From: JBCCFW01 sp039029535
Lineage (GTDB): Bacteria > Acidobacteriota > JBCCFW01
Assembly: GCA_039029535.1 (NCBI GenBank)
Contig: JBCCFW010000045.1
Coordinates: 1-43,234 of the forward strand
Length of the DNA stretch: 43,234 nt
Direction of reading: 5' to 3'
Shown: positions 9,091 through 18,300 of the stretch, one piece after another
Layout: each line of letters starts with the position of its first letter
How positions within the stretch are numbered: the stretch's first letter is position 1
Made by a program: the position numbers and the translations under genes
The notes under the pieces: generated by a model
Told to the model about the DNA's origin: nothing
The model's input: only the letters and a program-made list of their open reading frames with translations
The model's database searches: none

Positions 9091-9630
9091 ATGAGCAGCG
9101 TGAGCGACCGGATCGAGGTCGTCGTCGGAGACATCACCCGGCTGCAGGTCGCCGCGATCGCGAACGCGGCCAATGAGTCGCTGCTCGGCGGTGGGGGTGT
9201 CGACGGCGCCATCCACCGGGCCGCTGGTCCCGGCTTGCTCGCGGAGTGTCGGGAGCTGCGGGGCTGCCCGACCGGCTCGGCCAAGGCGACGACCGGGCAC
9301 GGTCTCCCGGCGGCCCACGTCTTTCACGCGGTCGGCCCGGTGTGGCGGGGTGGTGGTGAGGGCGAGCCGGAGCTCTTGCGCTCGTGTTACCGGCGCTGCC
9401 TCGAGCTCGCCGCCGAGCACGACAGCGAGAGCCTCGCCTTCCCCTCGATCAGCACGGGCGTCTACGGCTACCCGAAGGGCGAGGCGGCCGGCATCGCCGT
9501 GAGCACGGTGGCAAGCTGGCTCGCGACCCACGAGCTGCCGCGACGCGTCGTGCTCTGTGCCTTCTCCGAAACGGACGCCCACCCCTTGCGAGCCGAGCTC
9601 GCGCGGCTCACCGAGGACCCGGAGTCATGA
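9091..9630 (+). CDS. Macrodomain protein, MacroD/YmdB-type ADP-ribosyl hydrolase
   Basis: This 179-residue single-domain protein matches the MacroD-type macrodomain from end to end. Visible motifs are GDIT at residues 13-16, the NAAN-x-x-LLGGGGVDGAIH block that binds the distal ribose and carries the catalytic Asn/Asp, and SISTGVYGYP near the C-terminal third, which is the phosphate-binding loop. Members remove ADP-ribose from acidic residues and deacetylate O-acetyl-ADP-ribose in the cytoplasm. The ATG at 9091 is chosen because GGAGAGG lies 5 nt upstream; an upstream in-frame ATG at 9070 lacks such a site. Its stop overlaps the start of hemB (ATGA), so the two are translationally coupled. 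The functional link to haem synthesis is not obvious. Confidence 0.92.
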   Translation: MSSVSDRIEVVVGDITRLQVAAIANAANESLLGGGGVDGAIHRAAGPGLLAECRELRGCPTGSAKATTGHGLPAAHVFHAVGPVWRGGGEGEPELLRSCYRRCLELAAEHDSESLAFPSISTGVYGYPKGEAAGIAVSTVASWLATHELPRRVVLCAFSETDAHPLRAELARLTEDPES

Positions 9631-10622
9631 GCGAAAACGACGGCATCCTGGCCGACCTGCGACAGCGACCCCGCCGCAACCGCCGCACGGCGGGCTGGCG
9701 CGCGATGGTGCGTGAGACCGAGCTGACCCCGGCCCACTTCATCCTTCCGATGTTCGTCATCGAGGGGAGCGGTCAGCGTGAGCCGATCACGTCCATGCCC
9801 GGCGTCGATCGCTTGAGCGCCGACCTCGTCGTGGAGGAGGCGCGGGACGCGCTGGCGCTCGGCATCCCGGCGGTGGCGTTGTTTCCGGCCTTGCCCGACA
9901 GCGCGAAGGATCATCTCGCGACCGAGTCGACCAACGCGGACGGCTTGCTCCAGCAGACCGTGCTTCGCTTGAAGGACGCCTTGCCCGAGCTGCTCGTCAT
10001 CACCGACGTCGCGATGGACCCCTACTCCAGCGACGGTCACGACGGGCTGGTCGAGGACGGCCGCATCCTCAACGACCCCACCCTCGAGATCCTCGCGGCC
10101 ATGGCCATCTCGCAGGCCGAAGCCGGCGCCGACCTCGTCGCGCCGTCGGACATGATGGACGGTCGCGTCGGTGTCATTCGCGAAGCTCTCGACGAGGCGG
10201 GTCACCAGGAGGTGGGCATCCTCGCGTACTCGGCGAAGTACGCGTCGGCCTTCTATGGTCCGTTCCGGGAGGCGCTGGACTCGGCGCCCCGCGCCGGTGA
10301 CAAGAAGACGTACCAGATGGATCCTGCCAACGCGCGCGAGGCGCTCCGGGAGGTCGAGCTCGACGTGGCCGAGGGCGCCGACATCGTCATGGTCAAGCCG
10401 GCCCTGCCGTACCTCGACGTCATCCACCGCGTCCGCGAGGTCGTCGACCTGCCGGTCGCCGCCTACCAGGTGTCGGGGGAGCTCGCGATGGTGAAGGCGG
10501 TCGACGAGAAGGGCTGGATGGACGGCGGGGCGTTGCTCCGGGAGACCCTGATCTCCATCCGCCGGGCCGGCGCCGACATCATCTTGAGCTACGCGGCCAA
10601 GGAGTTCGCGCGAGGGGCGTAG
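9627..10622 (+). CDS. hemB: Delta-aminolevulinic acid dehydratase (porphobilinogen synthase)
   Basis: This 331-residue protein condenses two 5-aminolevulinate molecules to porphobilinogen in the cytoplasm, the first common step of tetrapyrrole synthesis. Both active-site lysines are present: Lys204 in YSAKYASAFYGPF and Lys257 (Schiff base) in MVKPALPYLD. The metal loop reads DVAMDPYSSDGHDG, with Asp where zinc enzymes carry Cys. This predicts the Mg2+/alkali-metal type rather than the Zn2+ type, as in Pseudomonas-like enzymes. APSDMMDGRV and the C-terminal VSGELAMVKA segment are also conserved. The start ATG overlaps the macrodomain stop by 4 nt, so both are probably made from one transcript. 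An upstream in-frame extension of the reading frame runs inside the macrodomain gene and is not real. Confidence 0.97.
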   Translation: MSENDGILADLRQRPRRNRRTAGWRAMVRETELTPAHFILPMFVIEGSGQREPITSMPGVDRLSADLVVEEARDALALGIPAVALFPALPDSAKDHLATESTNADGLLQQTVLRLKDALPELLVITDVAMDPYSSDGHDGLVEDGRILNDPTLEILAAMAISQAEAGADLVAPSDMMDGRVGVIREALDEAGHQEVGILAYSAKYASAFYGPFREALDSAPRAGDKKTYQMDPANAREALREVELDVAEGADIVMVKPALPYLDVIHRVREVVDLPVAAYQVSGELAMVKAVDEKGWMDGGALLRETLISIRRAGADIILSYAAKEFARGA

Positions 10623-10744
10623 ACCCGAGGGAGCGGCCCTGGAGGAGACCAGAAGACGTAGGGATGGGTCTTTTTGACTCGCCGCCGGGGACAATCCCGG
10701 TCACGAAGACGCTGGGAGGCCCTGGGGCGCTCTTGCCAGCGCAC

Positions 10745-10786
10745 GTTTTCTGAAGCATCTTTCCTGAAGATCCGATTTTCCTGAAG
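10745..10786 (+). promoter_or_regulatory. Triple TTT(T)yCTGAAG direct repeats upstream of paralogue C
   Basis: Three direct repeats stand in 41 nt: TTTTCTGAAG, TTTCCTGAAG and TTTTCCTGAAG, with CTGAAG starts 14 and 17 nt apart. The last is preceded by ATCCGA. They lie 65-105 nt before the ATG of paralogue C. Related sites precede paralogues A and B. Repeats at uneven spacing suggest a multimeric DNA-binding regulator, or a -35-proximal activator. Confidence 0.5.
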
Positions 10787-10850
10787 TCTCGCGGCCGCCT
10801 CGGGTCGCTCCGCACGGGTGCGGAGGCGGCGGCTGCCCGGCGTCCCTCCC

Positions 10851-13304
10851 ATGCCCTCTCCCTCCCGCCGTTTCGCCCTCCTTCTTCTCCTGGCGGTCGG
10901 TCTCGTCACTTCCACGGCGCTCGCCCAGCCCCACGTCGGTCAGGTCATCGAAGACCCCGACCGTCCCGGCGTGCTCATGCGTCACGAAGGCGGGCACGTC
11001 TACGTGTGTGCTCCCGGCGACCCGGAGGACTTCCTCTACCGCGGGACGCAGAACCCCGACCGCACGCGCAACGGGGATCAGGTCGACATCATCAACCGGA
11101 TGATCGAGCACGGCGGCAACGGCATGTACCTGCAGGCCGTGCGTTCCCACGGTGGTGACGGCGACAACACGCATCAGCCGTTCCTGGGAGGGGACTCGGA
11201 CGACGGTCTCGAGCCGGCGGTGGTCGACCAGTGGGAGGAGTGGTTCGACCTGATGGACGACAACGAGATCGTCATGTACTTGATCTTCTATGACGATGGC
11301 TCGACGCCCCACGGCACCGGCAACGCGGTCACCCCTTCGCAAGAGCTCTTCGTGCAGCAGCTCGTCGACCGCTTCGAGCATCATCGCAACCTCATCTGGG
11401 CGACGGCCGAGGAGTACAACGAGCGTTACTCGGTTGCTCGAATGGAGAACCTGGCCGCACGCATCGCGTTCCACGACGATCACGACCACGTCATCGCGGT
11501 CCATCACTGGGATCGGCCCTGGGCTCACAACGCGCCCTTCAATCAGTTCGACTTCGCCTCGTCTCCGGTCATCAAGCACTGGATGGTCGAGATGATCGAT
11601 CTCTCGCGGACCCTGGGGCCTGACTGGATCCACCAGGAGATGGTCGCCATCAAGCAGGTCTCGCAGACCTTCGGCTACAGCGCCAACTTCGCCGAGTGGT
11701 TCGACGGCTTCCCGCTCCAGTCGGAGATGGGTCAGGAGATGCGGTTCACCAACTGGGCGACCGGCATGGCCGGCTTGCACATGATGGTGTTCCACATGTT
11801 CAACGATCCGACGCCGGACGAAGATCTCCAGGCGCTTCGAACCCAGCAAGAGTTCTTCGAGACGACGAACTGGTACGACCTCGACCCCCGCGACGATCTC
11901 GCCTTCTCCGGGACGAAGTGGGTCATGGCGCTGCCTCCCGACAGCTACATCGCCTACGCCCCGGATCTCACCGGCAACATGGGCATTTCGGGGATGGCCG
12001 CCGGTCGCTACGACTTTCACTGGGTCGACTGCGCCAGCGGTGAGCGGGTTCAGCAGATCGGCATGGCCGTCGGAGATGGCGACCAAGCCTGGCCGAAGCC
12101 AGGTGGCTTCAGCGAGGAAGTCGCGGTCTGGGTGGTCAACTCGACCTTGTTCGATCTCGATGGCGACGGCATCGCCGACCCCGACGACAACTGTCCCGAC
12201 GTCGTGAACGGCGGTCAGGCCGACGACGATGGCGATGGCAACGGCAATGCTTGCGATGCCTGCCCGCTCGATCCCGACGACGACGAGGACGCCGACGGTC
12301 TCTGTGGAGACGTCGACAACTGCCCGGCCGTCGACAACGTCGACCAGGCCGATGACGACGGCGACCTTCTCGGCAACGCCTGTGATGCCTGCCCGCTGGA
12401 TGCCGACAACGACGTGGACGGCGACCTCGTGTGCGGCGAGATCGACAACTGCCCCGACGTGGCCAACGCGGCCCAGGCCGATGGCGACGGCGACCGCGTT
12501 GGCGATGCCTGCGATCCCTGCCTGACCGACTCGCGCAACGATCCTGACCGCGACGGGCTCTGCGACGACGTGGACAACTGCCCCGACGACAGCAACGCGT
12601 CGCAGGGTGACTTCGATCGCGACTCGCTCGGCGATGCCTGCGATCCCTGTCGGGCCGATGCCGACAACGACATCGACGCCGACGGCTTCTGCGGCAACAT
12701 CGACAACTGCCCCGACGTTTCCAACGCCTTCCAGGTCGACCTCGACGGCGATCGGGTCGGTGACGCCTGCGACCCCTGTCCGCTCGATGCCCTCGACGAT
12801 GGTGACGGCGACGGCACCTGCGCCAACGTCGACAACTGCCCGACCCTGTCCAATCCGGGTCAGGAAGACCTCGACGGCGACGGCGAGGGTGACGACTGCG
12901 ACCTCGACATCGACGGCGACGGCTCGCCCAACGACCTCGACTGCGATCCCCTCAACGCCGACGTGCTCGGTCGTCCGGAGGAGTCGCGCGACCTGCGTGC
13001 CCAGATCGACGCGTCCGACGGACGAGTGCGACTCGCCTGGCTCGGTGGTGCGGGCATCGAGAGCCACGCGATCGTCTCCGGCCGGCTGGGCGAGCTGCGC
13101 TCCGACGCGAGCCTCGCGTCGGCCTGCCGCATCGTCGCCGACGCGACGCTGTCCTGGGCCGACGGTCGAGACGGCTCTGACTCTTGGTACTACCTGGTCG
13201 CGGCGGAGAACACTTGCGGCAGCGGATCGCTCGGCAGCTCCTCGCTGGGGACGACGGACGTCAGGTCCGTCGTGGACGTCGCGAGCCTGCCGGTCTGTCC
13301 CTGA
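10851..13304 (+). CDS. Exported TIM-barrel glycosidase-like protein with TSP3 repeats and C-terminal -CP module (paralogue C)
   Basis: This is the third and longest paralogue at 817 residues. The ATG at 10851 starts directly before a signal peptide (MPSPSRRFALLLLLAVGLVT, cleavage near ALA-Q). An in-frame GTG 33 nt upstream would add an arginine-rich extension and is less likely. The barrel shows APGDPEDFLYRGT, the acidic strand NLIWATAEEYNE and SANFAEWFDG, in the same places as the candidate catalytic glutamates of A and B. The TSP3 region is expanded to six DNCP units (about residues 435-700) against three in A and four in B. The C-terminal module contains SWYYLVAAENTCGSG and ends LPVCP. It is the only one of the three on the plus strand and stands apart from A and B, downstream of hemB. 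Confidence 0.75.
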   Translation: MPSPSRRFALLLLLAVGLVTSTALAQPHVGQVIEDPDRPGVLMRHEGGHVYVCAPGDPEDFLYRGTQNPDRTRNGDQVDIINRMIEHGGNGMYLQAVRSHGGDGDNTHQPFLGGDSDDGLEPAVVDQWEEWFDLMDDNEIVMYLIFYDDGSTPHGTGNAVTPSQELFVQQLVDRFEHHRNLIWATAEEYNERYSVARMENLAARIAFHDDHDHVIAVHHWDRPWAHNAPFNQFDFASSPVIKHWMVEMIDLSRTLGPDWIHQEMVAIKQVSQTFGYSANFAEWFDGFPLQSEMGQEMRFTNWATGMAGLHMMVFHMFNDPTPDEDLQALRTQQEFFETTNWYDLDPRDDLAFSGTKWVMALPPDSYIAYAPDLTGNMGISGMAAGRYDFHWVDCASGERVQQIGMAVGDGDQAWPKPGGFSEEVAVWVVNSTLFDLDGDGIADPDDNCPDVVNGGQADDDGDGNGNACDACPLDPDDDEDADGLCGDVDNCPAVDNVDQADDDGDLLGNACDACPLDADNDVDGDLVCGEIDNCPDVANAAQADGDGDRVGDACDPCLTDSRNDPDRDGLCDDVDNCPDDSNASQGDFDRDSLGDACDPCRADADNDIDADGFCGNIDNCPDVSNAFQVDLDGDRVGDACDPCPLDALDDGDGDGTCANVDNCPTLSNPGQEDLDGDGEGDDCDLDIDGDGSPNDLDCDPLNADVLGRPEESRDLRAQIDASDGRVRLAWLGGAGIESHAIVSGRLGELRSDASLASACRIVADATLSWADGRDGSDSWYYLVAAENTCGSGSLGSSSLGTTDVRSVVDVASLPVCP

Positions 13305-13386
13305 GCGAGCCTCGTCAGTCGGTTGCGGTCGTGACGTCGTCCTTGCGACGGCGTTGCAACCCTTTCTCTGAGGGCGGGCGGCGAGC

Positions 13387-13392
13387 TACCTT
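13387..13392 (+). promoter_or_regulatory. -10-like TACCTT placed for a leaderless transcript
   Basis: TACCTT (within GCTACCTTCC) ends 6 nt before the GTG start at 13399, so transcription would begin at or within the start codon. There is no Shine-Dalgarno between them. The same extended string occurs before the carboxypeptidase gene. Confidence 0.45.
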
Positions 13393-13398
13393 CCGCTC

Positions 13399-15267
13399 GT
13401 GAAGCTCAGCATCGGCGCTCTCTCCCTCGCACTGTTCGTCGCGGGCCCGTCGGTCCGTGCCGGCGTCGTCACCATCGACTTCGACGATCGCGCAGCTCCC
13501 TCCTGCGTGATCGGCACGGCCGAGCGCATCGGCAATCAGTGGGAGGCGGAGGGGGTCGTCTTCGTCAGCCCTCCGTCCCTGCCTGGAGCGATCGTCGAGC
13601 AGCCCTGCTTCGGCATCGTCTCCGGTCACAGTGCGCCCAACATCGTCGCGTTCTTGCCCGGGCCGGCCGAGCTGCCCGTCGAGATCAACTTCGACCCGCT
13701 GGTCACGATGGTCAGCCTGAAGGCGACGAACTGGAACCGCGTCGACGACATCACGCTCACCGCTTACGACTCCATGGGCGTCGAGCTCGACAGTGACACG
13801 GTCTCGACCTTCGGCATGGTCGGACCGTTGCAGCAGCTCACGGTGACCGGTCCGGCCATCGCGTCGGCCTTTCTCACCAACACCTCCTCCGACGAGATCG
13901 CCATCGACGACCTGACCTTCGTGCAGGTGGAGCCGACCCAGGCTTGCTGTTTCGCGGACGAGAGCTGCCTGGACCTGCCCTACGTCGACTGCCGGATGAT
14001 GGACGGTTTCGGAGCGGGCGACGGCACCGAGTGCGCGACGACCACCTGCGAGGTGCCCGAGGCGTGTTGCTTCGACGACCTGAGCTGTCTCGACCTCGTG
14101 CCGAGCGACTGCACGGCGATGGGGGGTCGGATGGAAGGGGTTGCCAACTGCACCTTGACCGACTGTCAGGTGCCTGAAGCTTGCTGCTTCGACGACGGCA
14201 CGTGTCAGGACCTCCTCGTGGACGACTGCACCCTCATGGACGGGTCGATGCAGGGGCCCGGGCTGGAGTGCGCCACGGTTTCCTGTCCGCAGCCGCAGGC
14301 GTGCTGTCTCGAGGACGGGACCTGCGTCGAAGCACTGACGGACGTCTGCACCTTCGTGCTCGGCGGCACGGCTCAGGGTGAGGGAGTCGAGTGCGCGATG
14401 GTCGGTTGCCCGGCGCCCGAGGCGTGCTGCTTCCCCGATGGCTCGTGCCTCGATCTCACGCCACCGACTTGCTCGGCCATGGGAGGCGTGTCTCAGGGAG
14501 CCGGCACCGATTGCATGACGACGGCTTGCCCACCGACGCAGGCCTGCTGCCTTTCGGACGGGTCTTGCGTCGACTTGCTGCCGTTGGCCTGTGACGGGAT
14601 GGGCGGCACGCTGCAGGGAGCTGGGACGGAGTGCGCGACGACGACCTGTCCACTGCCGGAGGCCTGTTGCTTGGCCGGTGGTGGCTGCACTGACGAGGTG
14701 CTCCCGTCGGCCTGCGCGATGCTCGGTGGCGTGGCTCAGGGCGAAGGGACCGACTGCATGACGGCGACGTGCCCGGAGATCGAGGCCTGCTGCCGCCCTG
14801 ACGGGACCTGCTTCGACATCACGCCCGAAGCCTGCGCGACCGCGATGGGCACGTCCCTCGGACCCGGCACCGACTGCACGATGGCCTGCGACGTCATGCC
14901 CCCGCTCCCCGGCTGGACCCCAGATGGCGCGGCGCGTCCCGGAGAGGAGCCGCTCCGGGTCACGAAGAGCACCGTGCCGGGCGACTTGCTCCTGAGCTGG
15001 TCCCTCGGATGCAGTCCGGAGGCCACCGATCACGTCGTGCACGCCGGCTGGGTCGGCGACTGGTACAGCCACGAGGCCATCGCGTGCGACACGGCCGGTG
15101 CCGTGACCTCCGTGACATTCATGCCGGTGGTCGGAGCGCGGTACTACCTCGTCGTGCCGGTGACCATGGACGACGAGGGCAGCCACGGACTGGACTCGTC
15201 CGGCGCCGAGCGTCCGCCCTCCGCCACGATGGCCTGTCGGCCGACTCAGGTCTTGGGCTGTCCGTGA
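13399..15267 (+). CDS. Exported protein with eight six-Cys ACC-type repeats and C-terminal -CP module
   Basis: At 622 residues, it begins with GTG and a signal peptide (MKLSIGALSLALFVAGPSVRA). A beta-sandwich of about 150 residues (TIDFDDRAAP...IAIDDLTFVQV) resembles lectin/PEP-type jelly rolls. Eight tandem repeats of about 39 residues follow (about residues 181-498), each near the pattern ACC..DG.C.DL....C..MGG..QG.GT.C.T..CP.P, six cysteines per unit. The C-terminal module contains LLLSW, ARYYLVV and ends VLGCP. Such repeats are common in planctomycete-type secretomes; their fold and function are not established, though the regular cysteines suggest a disulphide-stapled rod. Four-fold repeated use of EACCF/QACCL spacers hints at recent unit duplication. 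No Shine-Dalgarno is visible, and a -10-like box lies 6 nt before the start. Confidence 0.8.
   Translation: MKLSIGALSLALFVAGPSVRAGVVTIDFDDRAAPSCVIGTAERIGNQWEAEGVVFVSPPSLPGAIVEQPCFGIVSGHSAPNIVAFLPGPAELPVEINFDPLVTMVSLKATNWNRVDDITLTAYDSMGVELDSDTVSTFGMVGPLQQLTVTGPAIASAFLTNTSSDEIAIDDLTFVQVEPTQACCFADESCLDLPYVDCRMMDGFGAGDGTECATTTCEVPEACCFDDLSCLDLVPSDCTAMGGRMEGVANCTLTDCQVPEACCFDDGTCQDLLVDDCTLMDGSMQGPGLECATVSCPQPQACCLEDGTCVEALTDVCTFVLGGTAQGEGVECAMVGCPAPEACCFPDGSCLDLTPPTCSAMGGVSQGAGTDCMTTACPPTQACCLSDGSCVDLLPLACDGMGGTLQGAGTECATTTCPLPEACCLAGGGCTDEVLPSACAMLGGVAQGEGTDCMTATCPEIEACCRPDGTCFDITPEACATAMGTSLGPGTDCTMACDVMPPLPGWTPDGAARPGEEPLRVTKSTVPGDLLLSWSLGCSPEATDHVVHAGWVGDWYSHEAIACDTAGAVTSVTFMPVVGARYYLVVPVTMDDEGSHGLDSSGAERPPSATMACRPTQVLGCP
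13939..14890 (+). repeat. Eight tandem approx. 117-nt coding repeats (six-Cys units)
   Basis: Eight in-frame units begin with (Q/E)ACC and end in CP.P or a variant. Units 3 and 5-7 are most regular; units 1 and 2 are degenerate (GAGDGTEC, MEGVANC), and unit 8 lacks the final CP.P. Edge units more diverged than the centre is the pattern expected from expansion by unequal recombination. Confidence 0.85.
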
Positions 15268-15316
15268 CCGGGGCTTGAACCGGGCGGGGGGAGAGGTCGA
15301 AGCCGCTCGGCGAGAG

Positions 15317-15322
15317 TACGAT
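15317..15322 (+). promoter_or_regulatory. -10-like TACGAT placed for a leaderless transcript
   Basis: TACGAT is followed by 7 nt and then ATG 15330. The 7 nt include GAGG, which is too close to the ATG to be an effective Shine-Dalgarno. The geometry matches the boxes before 13399 and 23878. Confidence 0.4.
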
Positions 15323-15329
15323 TGAGGTG

Positions 15330-18300
15330 ATGGCGGGAGACGGACTCCAGGGATGGCGAGCGTGGCGTGGGCTTCGAAGCGGGGTCCGTGGGCTCCTGCT
15401 CTGCCTGTGCGTCGCCGGCACGGCTCGGGCGCAGCCGGCCTTCTTCGGCGACGTCGACGAGAACGGCTCGGTCAGCGCCTCCGATCTCGTCACTTTCGTG
15501 TCGCACCTCCGGGGCGAGACGACCCTGGACGATCTCCTCGAGCCGGCCGCCGACCTCGATCTCGACGGCTTCCTCACCGAGGCCGACGTCGACCGTCTCG
15601 TGGCCCTCGTTCTCGGCACCGAGCCCACCCTGGCCTACGTGCTCGCGCCGACCACGCTGGCCGCGACCTCACCGGAGGCCGACGAGGACGGCGTCGCCGT
15701 CACGCGCGAGACCATCCTCAGCTTCGACTACCCCCTGGCCGACGCCGAGCCGGCGCTTGCCGCCGTGAGCGTCGAGAGCGCGGGCGTGGAGCTCACCGCC
15801 AGACGGCAGCTCTCCGCCGACCGTCGCTCGCTCACGCTCTTCTACGACGACACCCTGCCGCCGTCCTCGCTGGTGCGCGTGACCGTGGTCGGCGACCAGC
15901 TCCTCGACGAGGGAGGCCGTCTCGTCGACGCCGATGGCGACGGCGTGGCCGGTGGCACTCGGGTCTTCGACTTCGAGACCCTCGTTCTCGCGGAGATACC
16001 GGAGACCGCGGTGTGCGGACGGGTCTTCGCGTCGGAGCTCGCCGAGGGAGTGAACGCTCCCTTGCCCGGCGTGCGCATCAGCGTCGACGGTCGTGAAGAC
16101 GAGCTCTTCGCCGTCACCGACGACATGGGCAACTTCCGGCTCGAGCCGGCGCCGGCCGGTCGCTTCTTCGTCCACGTCGATGGCGGCACGGCCACGGTCG
16201 AGCTGCCGCCCGGCGCTTACTACCCGAGCGTGGGCAAGACCTGGGAGTCCGTTGCTGGTGAGGAGGTGACGATCGGCGAGGTCTACCTCCCGCTCATCCC
16301 CTCCGACAGCCTGCAAGTCGTCAGCTCGACCACCGCGACCAGGGTTCCCATCGCACCCTCGGTCGTCTCGGAGAATCCCGAGTTCGACGGCGTGTTCGTC
16401 GAGGTCCCGGCAGACGCGCTGCTGGCCGACGACGGCACGCGCGGCGGGAGGGTCGGCATCGGCCCCGTTCCCGCCGATCGCCTGCCTGGTGAGCTGCCGC
16501 CGGGGCTCGAGCTGCCGCTGGTCATCACCGTCCAGACCGACGGCGCGACCAACTTCGACGAGGCGGTCCCGGCCTGCTTCCCGAACCTGCCGCTCCCCGA
16601 CACCGGCGAGCCGCTCCCGCCCCTGGCCGAGTCGGCGCTGTGGAGCTTCGACCACGACCAGGGTCGCTGGGTCGTGGTCGGCCCCATGCAGGTCACCGAG
16701 GACGGCACGCTCGCTTGCACCTTGCCGGGGGTCGGCATCGTCGCGCCGGGCTGGCATGGCTCGCGTCCCGGCACGCAGCTCGACGCGACGGCTCCGGCCT
16801 TCCGAGATCCGGTCGACCGGGCGCTCGACATCACCGAGTGCGCCGCCAGCGTGGTGAGCACCGGGCTCGGCTGCGTCTTCGGCATCGGCGACATGCTCAA
16901 GTGCGCGCAGCAGACGACCTTGTCGTCGGTGACTCTCGTGCAGAACTGCGGCACCGGTCAGACCTGGGGTGGCTGCGCCAAGGGCGTGGTCAAGAACTTC
17001 ACGAGCATCGCGCTCGCCTGTGGTGCGGCCGTCGGCAAGCGCCTGGCCACGGTGGCCAACGTCGTCTTCTGCATCGATGACGTCGTCGGCACCGTTCAGA
17101 CCTGCTTCGGCGACAGCGGTGCGGCCGCCGCCGACCCACCGGTGCAGGCCGTCGTCGACCAGGCGGCCGAGCTCGGCGCCCGCGCGGGCATGCTCGCCCC
17201 GGTCGCCGACGCCTGGTCGGAGCCCTTTGGGCGGGACTGGATCGTCCCCGAGGTCCAGACCGACGACGAGTTCGACGACTACCTGGACTTCATGGACGCC
17301 TTCACCGAGTTCATGGATGGCGATGGACCCGACGAGGTCACCCCCATCACCGACGAGGAGCTCGACTTCCTCCTCGAGCTCGACCTGCCGCCGCTGATCA
17401 GCGAGCAAGACGTCCGCGACGCGGTCGAGCGCTGGAATCGCACGATCGAGTACTGGTCGAACGACATCTTCACCGTCGACGACGTGCCGCCGGGCATGAG
17501 CACCGACTTCTGGGATCAGTCCGCTCTCGACGACCTGTTCCGCGATGCCCAGGACGCCATCGACCTCATCTTGATCGATGCCGGCACCGACGACCTGGGC
17601 GAGGCCATCGGCGAACCCACCGACCGCTTGCTCGAGGACACCGCGGATCTCTTCGTCGACCCGCTCCCGCCCCGTCGTCCGGTCATCTACCGCATCGAGC
17701 CGCTCGACGGTGGTCCGGCGATCACCGGTGAGACCAGCACGGGCGGTCGGGTCACCGGCGTGACGCTGCGCGCGGACACGCGCTACCGCATCACCTGGCT
17801 CGACCCGCTCACCGGTGACACGGTGGTGCAGGAGTTCGTCTCGGCGCCGACGGGTCGCACGACTCAGCTCGACGAGCAGGTCCCCGGTGGTGTCTTCCTG
17901 CCGCCGCTCACGCCCGACACGGACATGGATGGCCTCGCCGACGAGGCGGAGACGGTCGCCGGCACGCAGCCCGACGATCCCGACAGCGACGACGACGGCG
18001 TGCTCGACGGTGCCGAGCTCGCGGCGGGCAGCAACCCCCTCGACGGCGTCGTCAACCGCACCGGCATCATCGCCACGCGTCCGACCACCGGTGAGACCGT
18101 CGACGTCTGCGCCCGCGACGATCTCTCGGTCACGGCCGAGGGCACGGCGGGCCTCTCGGTCTTCAACGTCTTCAACGGGATGGCGCCGACCTTGGTCGCC
18201 CGTCTCGACACGCCGGGGGATGCCCGCCGCGTGGCCTGTGGCGGTGACCGTCGCGTGGCCGTCGCCGACGGTCCGACCGGGCTGCTCGTCGTCGACCTCT

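Noticed and set aside
9384..9626. Upstream extension of the hemB reading frame
   Set aside because: It lies inside the macrodomain gene in another frame and encodes an Arg-rich, non-conserved segment. HemB family members start near the ATG at 9627.
12157..12940. Regular short repeats in paralogue C that could suggest a CRISPR array
   Set aside because: The repeats are in frame, encode TSP3 units, vary at third codon positions, and have no constant repeat plus unique spacer pattern. No cas gene is present.
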